Assembly (NCBI RefSeq): GCF_026723825.1 | Contig: NZ_CP113519.1 | Span: forward strand, 1,426,001-1,490,000 | Direction of reading: 5' to 3' | Origin: Pseudomonas sp. GOM7 | Lineage (GTDB): Bacteria > Pseudomonadota > Gammaproteobacteria > Pseudomonadales > Pseudomonadaceae | DNA length: 64,000 nt | Shown: positions 36,136 through 44,561 of the stretch, piece after piece | Position numbering within the stretch: position 1 is the first letter of the stretch | How the letters are laid out: each line of letters starts with the position of its first letter | Notes under the pieces: generated by a model | What the model was told of the DNA's origin: nothing | Seen by the model: the letters and a program-made list of their open reading frames with translations, nothing else | The model's database searches: none | Made by a program: the position numbers and the translations under genes

Positions 36136-36170
36136 TCACTCTATACTCAAACAAAAAAACAGGATCGCCC

Positions 36171-37346
36171 ATGACCGTCATAGCCCGTCCGCATGAGCCC
36201 GTCACGGGGCTGATCCTGTCCGGTGGCGGTGCCCGTGCGGCCTATCAGGTCGGGGTGCTGGCCGCCATCGCCGACCTGCTGCCAGACGCGTCGCACAATC
36301 CCTTTCCAGTAATCGTCGGCACTTCTGCCGGGGCGATCAACGCCGTCAGCCTGGCCTGTGGCGCCTTGCAGTTTGGTGAGGCTGTGCGGCGCCTGACCAT
36401 GGTGTGGCAGCGCTTTCATACTCATCAGGTGTATCGCAGCGACTGGCCCGGCGTATTGCGTCAGGCTTCGCGCTTCATCGCCCACAGCTTGCTCGGTCTG
36501 GGGCGTGACACGCCGGTGGCATTGCTCGACAGCTCGCCACTGCGTGATCTGTTGCAGCAGGAGCTGGATTTCTCCGGAATCGCCGCGGCGGTGCGCCAGC
36601 GCAAACTGCGCGCCGTGGCGGTGACGGCCTTCGGCTACGACAGTGGCCAGGCGGTGACCTTCTATCAGGGGCGGGCGACCATCGATCCCTGGTTCCGCCA
36701 TCGTCGTCTGGGTATCCCCACACGCCTGGCGCTCGACCACCTGCTGGCCAGTGCCTCGATTCCGTTGATATTTCCGCCCATGAGAATCGGTCGCGAGTAT
36801 TTCGGCGATGGTGCGGTGCGTCAGTCGGCACCGATCAGCCCGGCCCTGCACCTGGGCGCCAGCCGGGTGCTGGTGATCGGGGTCAGTGGTAATGGCCAGG
36901 CTGCCGAGCCGCCGAGCAGGGGTGCCGGTCTGCGGCCACCGACCCTGGCGCAGATCGGTGGGCACATGCTCAACAGCACCTTCATCGATAGTCTGGAAAG
37001 CGATATCGAGCTGCTCAACCGGATCAATCAACTGAGCACCATGCTGCCTGGCGAGTCACGCCCGCACGGCCTCGGGCTGAAGCCCGTGGAGGTGCTGGTG
37101 GTGGCGCCGAGCCGGCCGCTGGATCAGATTGCCGCCCGCCATCGGCGGGAAATGCCCAGAGCATTGCGCCTGTTCCTGCGTGGCCCAGGCGCGACCAAGG
37201 CTGGTGGTGCCGGCGTGCTCAGTTACCTGTTGTTCGAGCCGGGCTACTGTAACGAGCTGATCGAGCTGGGTTACCAGGACGCCATGGCGCGTAAGGCGGA
37301 GCTCTGCGCTTTTCTCGGGCTGGCCGAAGTGGTGCAGATGGCCTGA
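36171..37346 (+). CDS. Patatin-like phospholipase
   Basis: A 391-residue patatin-family lipid acyl hydrolase. Oxyanion loop SGGGARAAYQVGVL (residues 17-30), nucleophile Ser52 in GTSAG, and catalytic Asp213 in DGA. The family dyad is complete. There is no signal peptide, so the protein is probably cytoplasmic or peripherally bound. The C-terminal extension (about 300-391) is typical of the pseudomonad group. It lies 35 bases after lpxL in the same direction. A role in phospholipid turnover is likely; the substrate is unknown. Confidence 0.88.
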   Translation: MTVIARPHEPVTGLILSGGGARAAYQVGVLAAIADLLPDASHNPFPVIVGTSAGAINAVSLACGALQFGEAVRRLTMVWQRFHTHQVYRSDWPGVLRQASRFIAHSLLGLGRDTPVALLDSSPLRDLLQQELDFSGIAAAVRQRKLRAVAVTAFGYDSGQAVTFYQGRATIDPWFRHRRLGIPTRLALDHLLASASIPLIFPPMRIGREYFGDGAVRQSAPISPALHLGASRVLVIGVSGNGQAAEPPSRGAGLRPPTLAQIGGHMLNSTFIDSLESDIELLNRINQLSTMLPGESRPHGLGLKPVEVLVVAPSRPLDQIAARHRREMPRALRLFLRGPGATKAGGAGVLSYLLFEPGYCNELIELGYQDAMARKAELCAFLGLAEVVQMA

Positions 37347-37349
37347 TAG

Positions 37350-38204
37350 TCAGGCCAGCACGCCATCGCGAAAATCGCGCAGGGCCTGTTCGATCTCTTC
37401 ACGGCTGTTCATCACGAACGGGCCGTACTGCACGATGGGTTCGTGCAGTGGCTTGCCGGCGATCAGCAGCACGCCGGCGCCCTGGCTGCTAGCCAGGTGC
37501 AGCGCGCCTTCGTCCGACAGGCGCACCAGACGACCTGCCTTGATCGGCTCCGGGCTCGCATCCGGCAGGTTCAGCTCACCTTGGTAGACGTAGAGCATCA
37601 CTCGATGTCCATCCGGCAGCTTGGGCGCTATGGCGCTGTCGGCTGGCAGGCGCAGGTCGAACAATTGTGGCTCGGTATGCGGGCGTTGCACGGCGCCAGT
37701 CTGACGAATCTCGCCATCGTCGAATTCGCCAGCGATCACCACTGCTTCCACACCCTTTGCCGTCGTTAGGCGAGGAATATCCGTAGCGGGAATGTCGCGA
37801 TAACCGGCTTCTCCCAGCTTGTCCTTGGCGGGCAGGTTGAGCCAGAGCTGGAAGCCGCGCATGGCGCCGGACTCCTGCTCGGGCATCTCGCTGTGGATGA
37901 TGCCGCGCGCGGCGGTCATCCATTGCACGCCGCCGCTGCCGAGCAGGCCGACATTGCCCAGATGGTCTTCATGGCGCATGCGTCCTTCGAGCATGTAGGT
38001 CACCGTCTCGAAGCCGCGATGCGGGTGCGGCGGGAAGCCGGCGATGTAATCGTCGGGGTTGTCGGTGGAAAACTCGTCGAGCATCAGGAAGGGATCGAAG
38101 CGTTCCAGGCCCGAGCCGCCGATCACGCGGTTGAGGCGCACGCCAGCGCCATCGGAGGCGGGTTGGCCGGGCTGGATGCTGAGAATGCGGCGTTGCGTGG
38201 TCAT
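37350..38204 (-). CDS. Pirin family protein
   Basis: A 284-residue bicupin. ATG 38202-38204 has aggag upstream; a longer in-frame start is rejected. The metal site is visible in the N-terminal cupin (FPPHPHRGFETVTYMLEGRMRHEDHLGN, read as HPHRGFE and RHEDHLG) and GIIHSEMPEQESG. The second cupin is poorer in ligands, as usual. Pirins are nuclear or cytoplasmic iron proteins in other organisms. Some bacterial ones have quercetinase activity or modulate metabolic enzymes. The true role here is unknown. Convergent with the patatin gene (3-base gap). Confidence 0.9.
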   Translation of the reverse strand: MTTQRRILSIQPGQPASDGAGVRLNRVIGGSGLERFDPFLMLDEFSTDNPDDYIAGFPPHPHRGFETVTYMLEGRMRHEDHLGNVGLLGSGGVQWMTAARGIIHSEMPEQESGAMRGFQLWLNLPAKDKLGEAGYRDIPATDIPRLTTAKGVEAVVIAGEFDDGEIRQTGAVQRPHTEPQLFDLRLPADSAIAPKLPDGHRVMLYVYQGELNLPDASPEPIKAGRLVRLSDEGALHLASSQGAGVLLIAGKPLHEPIVQYGPFVMNSREEIEQALRDFRDGVLA

Positions 38205-38317
38205 GGCAGGCTCCTGAAAAGGTGGCATGACGTCATGCTAGGCCGATTGAATCGATATTTGGGTGAAAAAATTTCGGCTCATGTATCGAATGGTTCGATG
38301 CATGAGCCGGTAGCCGG

Positions 38318-39088
38318 TCAATCGGCGATCTGCAGTTTGCGCGATTCGGTGTACAGGTAGCGCAGCTTTTCGTACTCGAACGGCGAGTTGAACTGGCCAT
38401 AACGGAAGCTGGTGTTGGCACGTTGGTCGATGCCGCGCAAGACGCTGAGACCGGGGTTTTCGCTGCTGGCATCGGTGTAGTCCAGGTAGTTCACCGCGTT
38501 CTCCAAGCCGTAATCCACCACCAGGCCACTGGTGTCACGCAGGTTGGAAGGCCCCAGCAGCGGCAGCATCAGATAGGGGCCAGCCGGCACGCCGTAATGG
38601 CCGAGCGTCTGGCCGAAGTCCTCGCGGTACTGGGGCAGGCCCATGGCGGTGGCCGGATCCCAGATGCCGCCGATGCCGATGATGGTGTTGAACAGCAGGC
38701 GCGCGGTGCTGTTCATCGCGCGTTTGCCTTTGAGCTGCAGCAGGCTGTTGGCCAGGCTGGGGATTTCGCCGAGGTTGCTGAAGAAATTGTGCACGCCTGT
38801 TTGCAGCAAATCCGGCGTGACGTATTGGTAGCCCGCGACCACCGGCAGGAAGACCCACTGATCGAAGCGATAGTTGAAGTGGTAGACCCGCCGGTTCCAG
38901 GGTTCCCAGGGGTCGGGCACCTGCAGGGCGTCGCTGGAGGCGCGCTCGAACTCCTGCTGATCCAGCCCAGGGTTGAACTTGAGGTACTGCAGCGGATTGG
39001 TGAAGCCGTCGGCATCGACTCGGCGCTCGGCCATGACTTGCCCGCTGGCCAGCAGCAGGGCGACGATGAGAATGCTGTGCTTAGCCAC
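38318..39088 (-). CDS. mlaA: MlaA/VacJ-family outer-membrane lipid-asymmetry protein without lipobox
   Basis: I start at GTG 39086-39088 (256 residues; ggag about 9 bases upstream), because this gives a normal signal peptide (SILIVALLLASGQVMAERR). The mature part has the MlaA family hallmark DPWEPWNRRVYHFNYRFD, the helical ring with NFFSNLGEIPSLANSLLQ, GIGGIWDPATAMGL and GHYGVPAGPYLMLPLLGPSN. MlaA pulls mislocalised phospholipid from the outer leaflet. The signal region has no cysteine, so unlike canonical MlaA it would be periplasmic or anchored otherwise. It overlaps the preceding hydrolase gene by 8 bases. Probably a paralogue; a lipoprotein MlaA is expected elsewhere. Confidence 0.88.
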   Translation of the reverse strand: MAKHSILIVALLLASGQVMAERRVDADGFTNPLQYLKFNPGLDQQEFERASSDALQVPDPWEPWNRRVYHFNYRFDQWVFLPVVAGYQYVTPDLLQTGVHNFFSNLGEIPSLANSLLQLKGKRAMNSTARLLFNTIIGIGGIWDPATAMGLPQYREDFGQTLGHYGVPAGPYLMLPLLGPSNLRDTSGLVVDYGLENAVNYLDYTDASSENPGLSVLRGIDQRANTSFRYGQFNSPFEYEKLRYLYTESRKLQIAD

Positions 39089-40379
39089 GGAAGAACTCCA
39101 GCATGGCGTCGGCGTTGACGCGGTAGTTGAGATTGCCGCAGTGCCCGCCACGCGGGTAGAGGGTCAGGCGGTCACCAAAGGTGCGACGCAGAAAACCGAT
39201 GTCACCCGGGCCGAGAATCAGGTCGTCGGCGTTGTGCATCACGGCGATCTTGTCGCTGCTCTTGAGGTAGTCCTCCAGGGCGTAGAGGCTGGTCTGCTGC
39301 ACGAGCTGGTTGAGGCTGCCGCCGTCGTAGCGGGCGCGCCACATGGGCAGCAGTTGTTCGGTCATGTAGCAATCGAAATCACAGCGCAGGGACATCTGGA
39401 AGAAGGGGGTGAGGCTGGTGCTTTCGGTGATGTGGTAACCACGTGGGGTGATCAGACCGCGGCGGTTGAGCAGGTCGGAGGTGAAGACAATGTCGGCGGC
39501 GGAGAAGCGAAACGAGGTGCCGATGAGCATGGCCATCTGCTCGTTGGTGAGGTGCTCCCTGGACTTCTGGAAGTCGTAGAGCATGGCTTCGTTGATATCG
39601 AAACCGCCCTTGTCGTTGAAGTAGCGGGTCAGCTTGCCCAGCACCAGCTCATAGAAGTTGGTGCTGTTATTGATGCCCTGTACGCGGGTCTGCACCAGTT
39701 TGTCGAGGTTGCTGATGGAGGTGTAGAGGTTCACCGGCGGGTTGAGCATCAGCACGCGCTTGAAGTTGAAGGCACGGCGGGTTTCGTCGAGATGGCTGAC
39801 GAAGGCCGCATGCAGGGCACCCAGGCTGTAGCCGGTAAGAAGAAACTCGCTGACCTCGAGATTGGGATGCTGGGCGCGTACCGCCTGCATGGCGCGGTAC
39901 AGATCTTCAGCATCATCCGGGCTGTAACCCGGTGTGGCGAAGCGTGAGGCCGAGGCCATGAAGTCATAGCTGGTGGGAGAGGAGAGCTGTACGACGTGGA
40001 AACCCGCACCGTAGAACAGCTTCTTCAGGTATTCGGTGGTGTTGCTGGCGTAGCTGGCGCCGGTGCCGGAGATGATGAAGATCAGCGGTGCGCGGCCTTT
40101 CTGCCTGGCGAGGCGGTAATGCATGCGTGTGACCGGCCAGAAATTCTCCGACAGCTCGAATTCGCGTTCGGGGCGCAGGCGTATCGAATAGTCGCTCTGG
40201 TCGATATCGGCGTCATCCGGCAGGGTGGGGCGCAGTGCCGGTGGCGTGGTGGTAATGGTGGCCTCGAAAGGATTGGCCAGCGGGTAGCCGTAGCTCTGCA
40301 CGTCGATATCGGCGGCAACGGCGGATACACAGAACAGCAGGCCACCCAACCAGGTGGTCAGTCGTGCAAGGCTGGACAT
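39081..40379 (-). CDS. Exported alpha/beta-hydrolase-fold protein
   Basis: A 432-residue protein with a signal peptide (about 1-22, GGLLFCVSAVAAD). The remainder is an alpha/beta hydrolase: an oxyanion region IFIISGTGASYAS, nucleophile elbow GYSLGA (Ser185), an acid in AVMHNADDLI and a late His in YPRGGHCGNLN. It is therefore probably an active periplasmic esterase or lipase. It is translationally coupled to the MlaA-like gene downstream, suggesting a shared role in outer-membrane lipid handling. Databases sometimes label homologues as kinase-like; nothing in the sequence supports that. Confidence 0.8.
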   Translation of the reverse strand: MSSLARLTTWLGGLLFCVSAVAADIDVQSYGYPLANPFEATITTTPPALRPTLPDDADIDQSDYSIRLRPEREFELSENFWPVTRMHYRLARQKGRAPLIFIISGTGASYASNTTEYLKKLFYGAGFHVVQLSSPTSYDFMASASRFATPGYSPDDAEDLYRAMQAVRAQHPNLEVSEFLLTGYSLGALHAAFVSHLDETRRAFNFKRVLMLNPPVNLYTSISNLDKLVQTRVQGINNSTNFYELVLGKLTRYFNDKGGFDINEAMLYDFQKSREHLTNEQMAMLIGTSFRFSAADIVFTSDLLNRRGLITPRGYHITESTSLTPFFQMSLRCDFDCYMTEQLLPMWRARYDGGSLNQLVQQTSLYALEDYLKSSDKIAVMHNADDLILGPGDIGFLRRTFGDRLTLYPRGGHCGNLNYRVNADAMLEFFRG

Positions 40380-40577
40380 GAAGGATAAGTCCCTTTGCGA
40401 AGAGATCGTTGGATTAAGCAGCGGGTTTATGACAACGCCAAGTCGGGCAAAGTGCCATGGCGTTCGCTTTGCCTGCCAATGAGCCGGGGTTATCTAGCGT
40501 TTACGAACGAGGCACGGCATGACGATAGCTTCGATCCTGGCGCCGAGTATGCCGCGCAGGAGGTGGGGGCTGGCAAG

Positions 40578-40802
40578 TCAGGCGTGGTGATGCAACCAGG
40601 CATGCTTGGGCCGTTCCTGCGGGGCCTGGCGACGTTTCTCGAAGCGCTGCCAGATCTTCTCGTGAAAATAGAAACCGACCGAGTTGCACAGCGGCTCGAC
40701 CGCAGCCACCAGGCCACTGACCGCGATGCTGCCCGTCAGTAGGTAGGCGACGCCGAAAGCGATGCAGAAATGCATGATGGTGAAGGTCAGGGTCTTGAGC
40801 AT
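40578..40802 (-). CDS. DUF2061 small membrane protein
   Basis: A 74-residue protein with two membrane segments (TFTIMHFCIAFGVAYLLTG and SIAVSGLVAAVEPLCNSVGFYFHE). The conserved LVAAVEPLCNSVGFYFHEKIW pattern is characteristic of DUF2061. The C-terminal tail is basic and ends in three histidines. Function unknown. It lies 198 bases upstream of the hydrolase-mlaA pair on the same strand. Confidence 0.8.
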   Translation of the reverse strand: MLKTLTFTIMHFCIAFGVAYLLTGSIAVSGLVAAVEPLCNSVGFYFHEKIWQRFEKRRQAPQERPKHAWLHHHA

Positions 40803-41003
40803 GGCACACCTCGATGAGAATCATTTACCGATGTGGCCAGGCTAGTGCTCTGGAGGCGCGAAATGAAATTCGGCCTTTGCATGGTGTCGATAGTCTTGTT
40901 GAATCGATAGCTTTTCATCGAAAGGTATCGCCTATTGTTCATGGGGTCTTGGTACCGGGGTATCTTTGTCGAAACCTGGATACCCTTCACCGAGGAGATG
41001 GGA

Positions 41004-41378
41004 ATGCTTCTGCGCCTGGCGGCCGATGCAGTGGTGCTGCTGCACCTGATGTTCATCCTGTTCGTGATGCTTGGCGGGCTGCTGGTCTGGCGCTGGCCAC
41101 GGCTGTGCTGGTTGCACCTGCCGGCCGTGGCCTGGGGCATAGTGGTCGAGGCTTTTCAGCTAATCTGCCCGCTGACTCCCTGGGAAAACCAGCTCCGCCA
41201 TGCTGCTGGTGATGCCGGGTATTCCGGCAGTTTCGTCGAGTATTACCTGTTGCCGGTGATTTACCCCAGTGGGCTGACCCCGCAGATTCAGCTAGGGCTC
41301 GCGGTGCTGGTGGTCGCGGTCAATGGGGTTGTCTATGCGGGCCTGGTCTGGCGTCACCGCAAGCGCTCTGCACACTGA
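41004..41378 (+). CDS. DUF2784 membrane protein
   Basis: A 124-residue protein with about three to four membrane segments. ATG 41004 (MLLRLAADAVVLLHLMFILFV) fits the family N-terminus and has aggag 6 bases upstream; ATG 40935 and 40998 are less likely. The family pattern HLMFILFVMLGGLLVWRWP and CPLTPWENQLR, together with GYSGSFVEYYLLPVIYP, is clear. Function unknown. Confidence 0.85.
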   Translation: MLLRLAADAVVLLHLMFILFVMLGGLLVWRWPRLCWLHLPAVAWGIVVEAFQLICPLTPWENQLRHAAGDAGYSGSFVEYYLLPVIYPSGLTPQIQLGLAVLVVAVNGVVYAGLVWRHRKRSAH

Positions 41379-41477
41379 TTTGCCTGCTTCATTCATGAGG
41401 CTGATGGAGGCGCGGAGAGGTGTGCACCTTGGCTACACTGCCAGCCATTGCAACCGAACATTCAAAGGCAGGCCGCT

Positions 41478-42290
41478 ATGCAAAACCGCATGATGATCAC
41501 TGGCGCAGGCTCCGGGCTGGGGCGTGAAATCGCCCTGCGCTGGGCGCGTGATGGCTGGAAGCTGGCGTTGGCCGATGTCAACGAGGCCGGCCTGGCGGAA
41601 ACCCTCGCGCTGGTGCGGCAGGCTGGTGGCGATGGCTTCGTGCAGCGTTGCGACGTGCGCGATTACAGTCAATTGACCGCCCTGGCCCAAGCCTGCGAGG
41701 AGAAGTTCGGCGGCATCGACGTGATCGTCAACAATGCCGGTGTGGCCTCTGGTGGTTTCTTCGGTGAACTGTCGCTGGAGGACTGGGACTGGCAGATATC
41801 CATCAACCTGATGGGCGTGGTCAAGGGCTGCAAGGCGTTCCTGCCGTTGCTGGAAAAGAGCCAGGGGCGGATCGTCAATATCGCCTCCATGGCGGCGCTG
41901 ATGCAGGGGCCGGCTATGAGCAACTACAACGTGGCCAAGGCCGGTGTGGTGGCATTGTCGGAAAGCCTGCTGGTGGAGCTGCGTGAGCAGGGAGTCGGCG
42001 TGCACGTGGTGTGCCCATCGTTCTTCCAGACCAACCTGCTCGACTCCTTCCGTGGCCCGACTCCGGCGATGAAGGCGCAGGTGGGCAAGCTGCTGGAAAG
42101 CTCGCCGATCAGCGCAGCCGATATCGCCGACTACATTCATGCGGAAATGGCCAAGGGCAGCTTCCTCATTCTGCCGCACGAGATGGGACGCATGGCCTGG
42201 GCTCTGAAGCAGAAGAACCCGCAGGCGTTGTACGACGAAATGGCCAGCATGGCCGAGAAGATGCGCAGCAAGGCGCGTTCGATGAGTTGA
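41478..42290 (+). CDS. Short-chain dehydrogenase/reductase
   Basis: A 270-residue classical SDR. Cofactor loop TGAGSGLG near residues 8-15, NNAG, catalytic Ser in IASMAAL, and YNVAK with active Tyr and Lys. Asp in LADVNEAG after strand 2 favours NAD(H). ATG 41478 is chosen over 41448 because the fold begins at QNRMMITGAG. The C-terminal region (LPHEMGRMAWALKQKNP) is typical of pseudomonad SDRs annotated only as oxidoreductases. Substrate unknown. Confidence 0.9.
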   Translation: MQNRMMITGAGSGLGREIALRWARDGWKLALADVNEAGLAETLALVRQAGGDGFVQRCDVRDYSQLTALAQACEEKFGGIDVIVNNAGVASGGFFGELSLEDWDWQISINLMGVVKGCKAFLPLLEKSQGRIVNIASMAALMQGPAMSNYNVAKAGVVALSESLLVELREQGVGVHVVCPSFFQTNLLDSFRGPTPAMKAQVGKLLESSPISAADIADYIHAEMAKGSFLILPHEMGRMAWALKQKNPQALYDEMASMAEKMRSKARSMS

Positions 42291-42390
42291 TCGGTCAGTC
42301 AGTTTTCCTGGCTGACAGGCTTGCCTCATCGGGGCTTCGGGGGTAGGGTGGCGCCCCCCGGCCTGCCGGCCGACTGAGTGTGGAGCCTTC

Positions 42391-43554
42391 GTGACTGCCT
42401 TTTCTCGGGGCCTGATGTTGCTGGCCCTGATACTGGCGGCGATCAACCTGCGCCCCGGTATCACTTCCCTCGCGCCGCTGATCGAGCGCATCGCCACCGA
42501 GCTTTCCCTGAGCCGTGGCTTCATCAGCCTGACCACCGCCCTGCCGGTGCTGTGCATGGGGCTGCTCGCGCCGCTGGCGCCACGTCTGGCCCAGCGCTGG
42601 GGGTTGGAGCGCACCATCATGCTGTGCCTGGCCTCCATCACCCTGGCGCTGGCGCTGCGTCTGGCCGCCCGGCAGAGCAGCCTGCTGATCGGCAGCGCGA
42701 TCCTGCTCGGTGCGGCCATTGCCGTGGCCGGGCCACTGCTGTCGGGCTTCATCAAGCGCCATTTCGCCGACCAGGTCGGCCGTGTGGTGGGTTGGTACTC
42801 GCTGGGCATGGCCATCGGTGGCGGCGCTGGTGCGGTGCTCACCGCACCCTTGACCCAGCTATTCGGCGATGCCTGGGATCTGGGGCTGGCGAGTTGGGCA
42901 GTCCCGGCGTTGATCGCGACAGCCTTGTGGATAAGCCTGCCTAACCGGATGAGCAGTACGGCGGACGGCGAAGCTGCCGGCTTGCCCTGGCGTGTGCCCA
43001 AGGCCTGGCTGGTGAGCGCTTTCTTCACCTTGCAGGCCGGGCTGTTCTATGCCATCGCCACCTGGATAGTCGCGCGTTATCACGAGGCGGGCCTGAGCAT
43101 GCTGCACAGCAACTCGCTGCTCAGCATCATCATGCTCATGGGCATGCCCAGTTCCTTCCTGCTGCCCTGGCTGGCCCAGCGCTTCGATGCGCGCTACGGC
43201 CTGTTGATGGCATGCGGCCTGAGCACCTGCCTGTGCCTGAGCATGATTACCTTCATGCCGAGCCTGATGCCGGAGGTCTGGGCATTCGCCATGGGCTTCT
43301 CGCTGGGCGGTTCCTTCTCGCTGTCGCTGGTGTTGCCACTCTATGAAGCCGGTTCGCCACTGGCGGTCAGTCGCTGGACGGCGATGATGCTGTTCACTGG
43401 CTACAGCCTGGGCAGCCTGACGCCTATCCTGACCGGGCTGGCGCGTGATCTCTCCGGTAGTTACCGCTTGCCGTTCGCGGTACTGAGTACAATGGCGCTG
43501 GTCATGGTGGGCCTGGCCTGGCGCCTGGGGCGCAGGCAGCCTGCACGTCGCTGA
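42391..43554 (+). CDS. MFS transporter of the CynX/NimT family
   Basis: A 387-residue, 12-segment permease starting at GTG 42391. It opens with the CynX-family hallmark INLRPGITSLAPLIERI. The sequence shows GWYSLGMAIGGGAGAVL and a second-half signature AMGFSLGGSFSLSLVLPLYEA. Relatives transport cyanate, 2-nitroimidazole or unknown organic anions. No cyanase or related enzyme is adjacent, so the substrate is open. Confidence 0.88.
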   Translation: MTAFSRGLMLLALILAAINLRPGITSLAPLIERIATELSLSRGFISLTTALPVLCMGLLAPLAPRLAQRWGLERTIMLCLASITLALALRLAARQSSLLIGSAILLGAAIAVAGPLLSGFIKRHFADQVGRVVGWYSLGMAIGGGAGAVLTAPLTQLFGDAWDLGLASWAVPALIATALWISLPNRMSSTADGEAAGLPWRVPKAWLVSAFFTLQAGLFYAIATWIVARYHEAGLSMLHSNSLLSIIMLMGMPSSFLLPWLAQRFDARYGLLMACGLSTCLCLSMITFMPSLMPEVWAFAMGFSLGGSFSLSLVLPLYEAGSPLAVSRWTAMMLFTGYSLGSLTPILTGLARDLSGSYRLPFAVLSTMALVMVGLAWRLGRRQPARR

Positions 43555-43627
43555 TTATCGGCGGCAGTTCCTTTCGTGCGCTGGCGGCCTGTGTTAGAAG
43601 GCTGTCTGTTTTTTCTGGAGTGCCGGT

Positions 43628-44056
43628 ATGGAGTCCGAATCCATCGTCTATGGCTGTATCCGCGATTGGCCGTCGGATGACCCCGAGCAGCGTCACCTGC
43701 GCCGCGAAAGCAACCGCAGCGTCCTGGCCGAGCTGCCGGCCGGGGAGTTGTGGCCCTTCCTCGGTCGGGAAATGTTCTCTTTCTGCGAGCTGCCCGGGGC
43801 GGGGCTGTACCAGACCCAGGTGATTCACTTCGGCGCCAGCTATGGCAGCGTCGAATACGAATGGAACCTGTGGATCGAGGCCTTCGAGACGTTGCTCAAG
43901 CGCCTGTACTGGGCCAGCGCCGTGGTGCATCTGGAGACCGAACTCAACGGCATGCATACCTTCCGCTGGGAGTCCGATAGTGGCTTTCACAGCCCCCAGG
44001 AAGGCGCCTTGCGCGTGCGCTGTGCCTGGGAGCGCGAAGGCAGTCTGCGCGGCTAA
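43628..44056 (+). CDS. Hypothetical protein, conserved-looking, function unknown
   Basis: A 142-residue soluble acidic protein rich in Trp, Glu and Tyr. ATG 43628 follows a ggag site 7-8 bases upstream. Secondary structure looks mixed, with a long amphipathic helix around IEAFETLLKRLYWASAVVHLE. No signal peptide, membrane segment or catalytic motif is visible. It lies 3 bases before ynfA and may be cotranscribed. I do not recognise a family. Confidence 0.65.
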   Translation: MESESIVYGCIRDWPSDDPEQRHLRRESNRSVLAELPAGELWPFLGREMFSFCELPGAGLYQTQVIHFGASYGSVEYEWNLWIEAFETLLKRLYWASAVVHLETELNGMHTFRWESDSGFHSPQEGALRVRCAWEREGSLRG

Positions 44057-44059
44057 GAG

Positions 44060-44395
44060 ATGATGCTCAACTACCTGCTGTTCCTGCTCGCCGCCCTGTT
44101 CGAGATCGCTGGTTGCTACGCCTTCTGGATGTGGCTGCGCCTCGACCGCAGTGCGTGGTGGATCCTGCCCGGCCTGCTCAGTCTGACCCTGTTCGCGCTG
44201 CTCCTGACACGGGTGGAGGCTGCCTTTGCCGGGCGCGCCTACGCGGCTTACGGCGGCGTCTACATCGTTGCCTCACTGGGTTGGCTGGCCTGGGTGGAGA
44301 AGAGCCGGCCGCTGGTCAGCGACTGGCTGGGCGCTGTGCTATGCCTGGTCGGTGCCGGCATCATCCTGTTCGGGCCACGACTGCAGGCATCGTGA
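44060..44395 (+). CDS. ynfA: YnfA-family (UPF0060) small membrane protein
   Basis: A 111-residue protein with four membrane segments, the size and topology of the small multidrug resistance-like YnfA family. The family signature [21 protein letters not shown] and [22 protein letters not shown] is present, including the conserved Glu in TM1. YnfA homologues have been linked with efflux of some compounds. ATG 44060 and 44063 are tandem alternatives. Confidence 0.93.
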   Translation: MMLNYLLFLLAALFEIAGCYAFWMWLRLDRSAWWILPGLLSLTLFALLLTRVEAAFAGRAYAAYGGVYIVASLGWLAWVEKSRPLVSDWLGAVLCLVGAGIILFGPRLQAS

Positions 44396-44561
44396 ATCTG
44401 GCTATATGCCTTATAAGCAAGCGGATTAAAAAGTTCCGCTGTAACCAAATCTTTATATATCGGCAACTGCGCTGAAATAACCCCTCGCCAAGATTCCCCC
44501 CAACACGAACGAGCCATTGCTCGGGTGTTTTCAACACTTAAAGTCAACAGGGGAATCCTCG
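44396..44561 (+). promoter_or_regulatory. Porin upstream region
   Basis: An AT-rich 166-base region before the porin gene. It contains ctgtaac (44439-44445) followed by an A/T stretch, reminiscent of one half of a Pho box. The second half is poor, so phosphate control is only a possibility. A cagggga ribosome site precedes ATG 44562. Confidence 0.45.

Noticed and set aside
38318..39151. Longer MlaA-like start at 39151
   Set aside because: The extra N-terminal residues break the signal peptide and have no ribosome site; GTG 39088 gives a proper signal.
39081..40379. Serine/threonine kinase label for the exported hydrolase
   Set aside because: No kinase motif; it has a GYSLGA nucleophile elbow and a signal peptide.
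44439..44460. Pho box before the OprP/OprO-like porin
   Set aside because: Only one half (ctgtaac) is convincing; the second half is too weak to call an operator.
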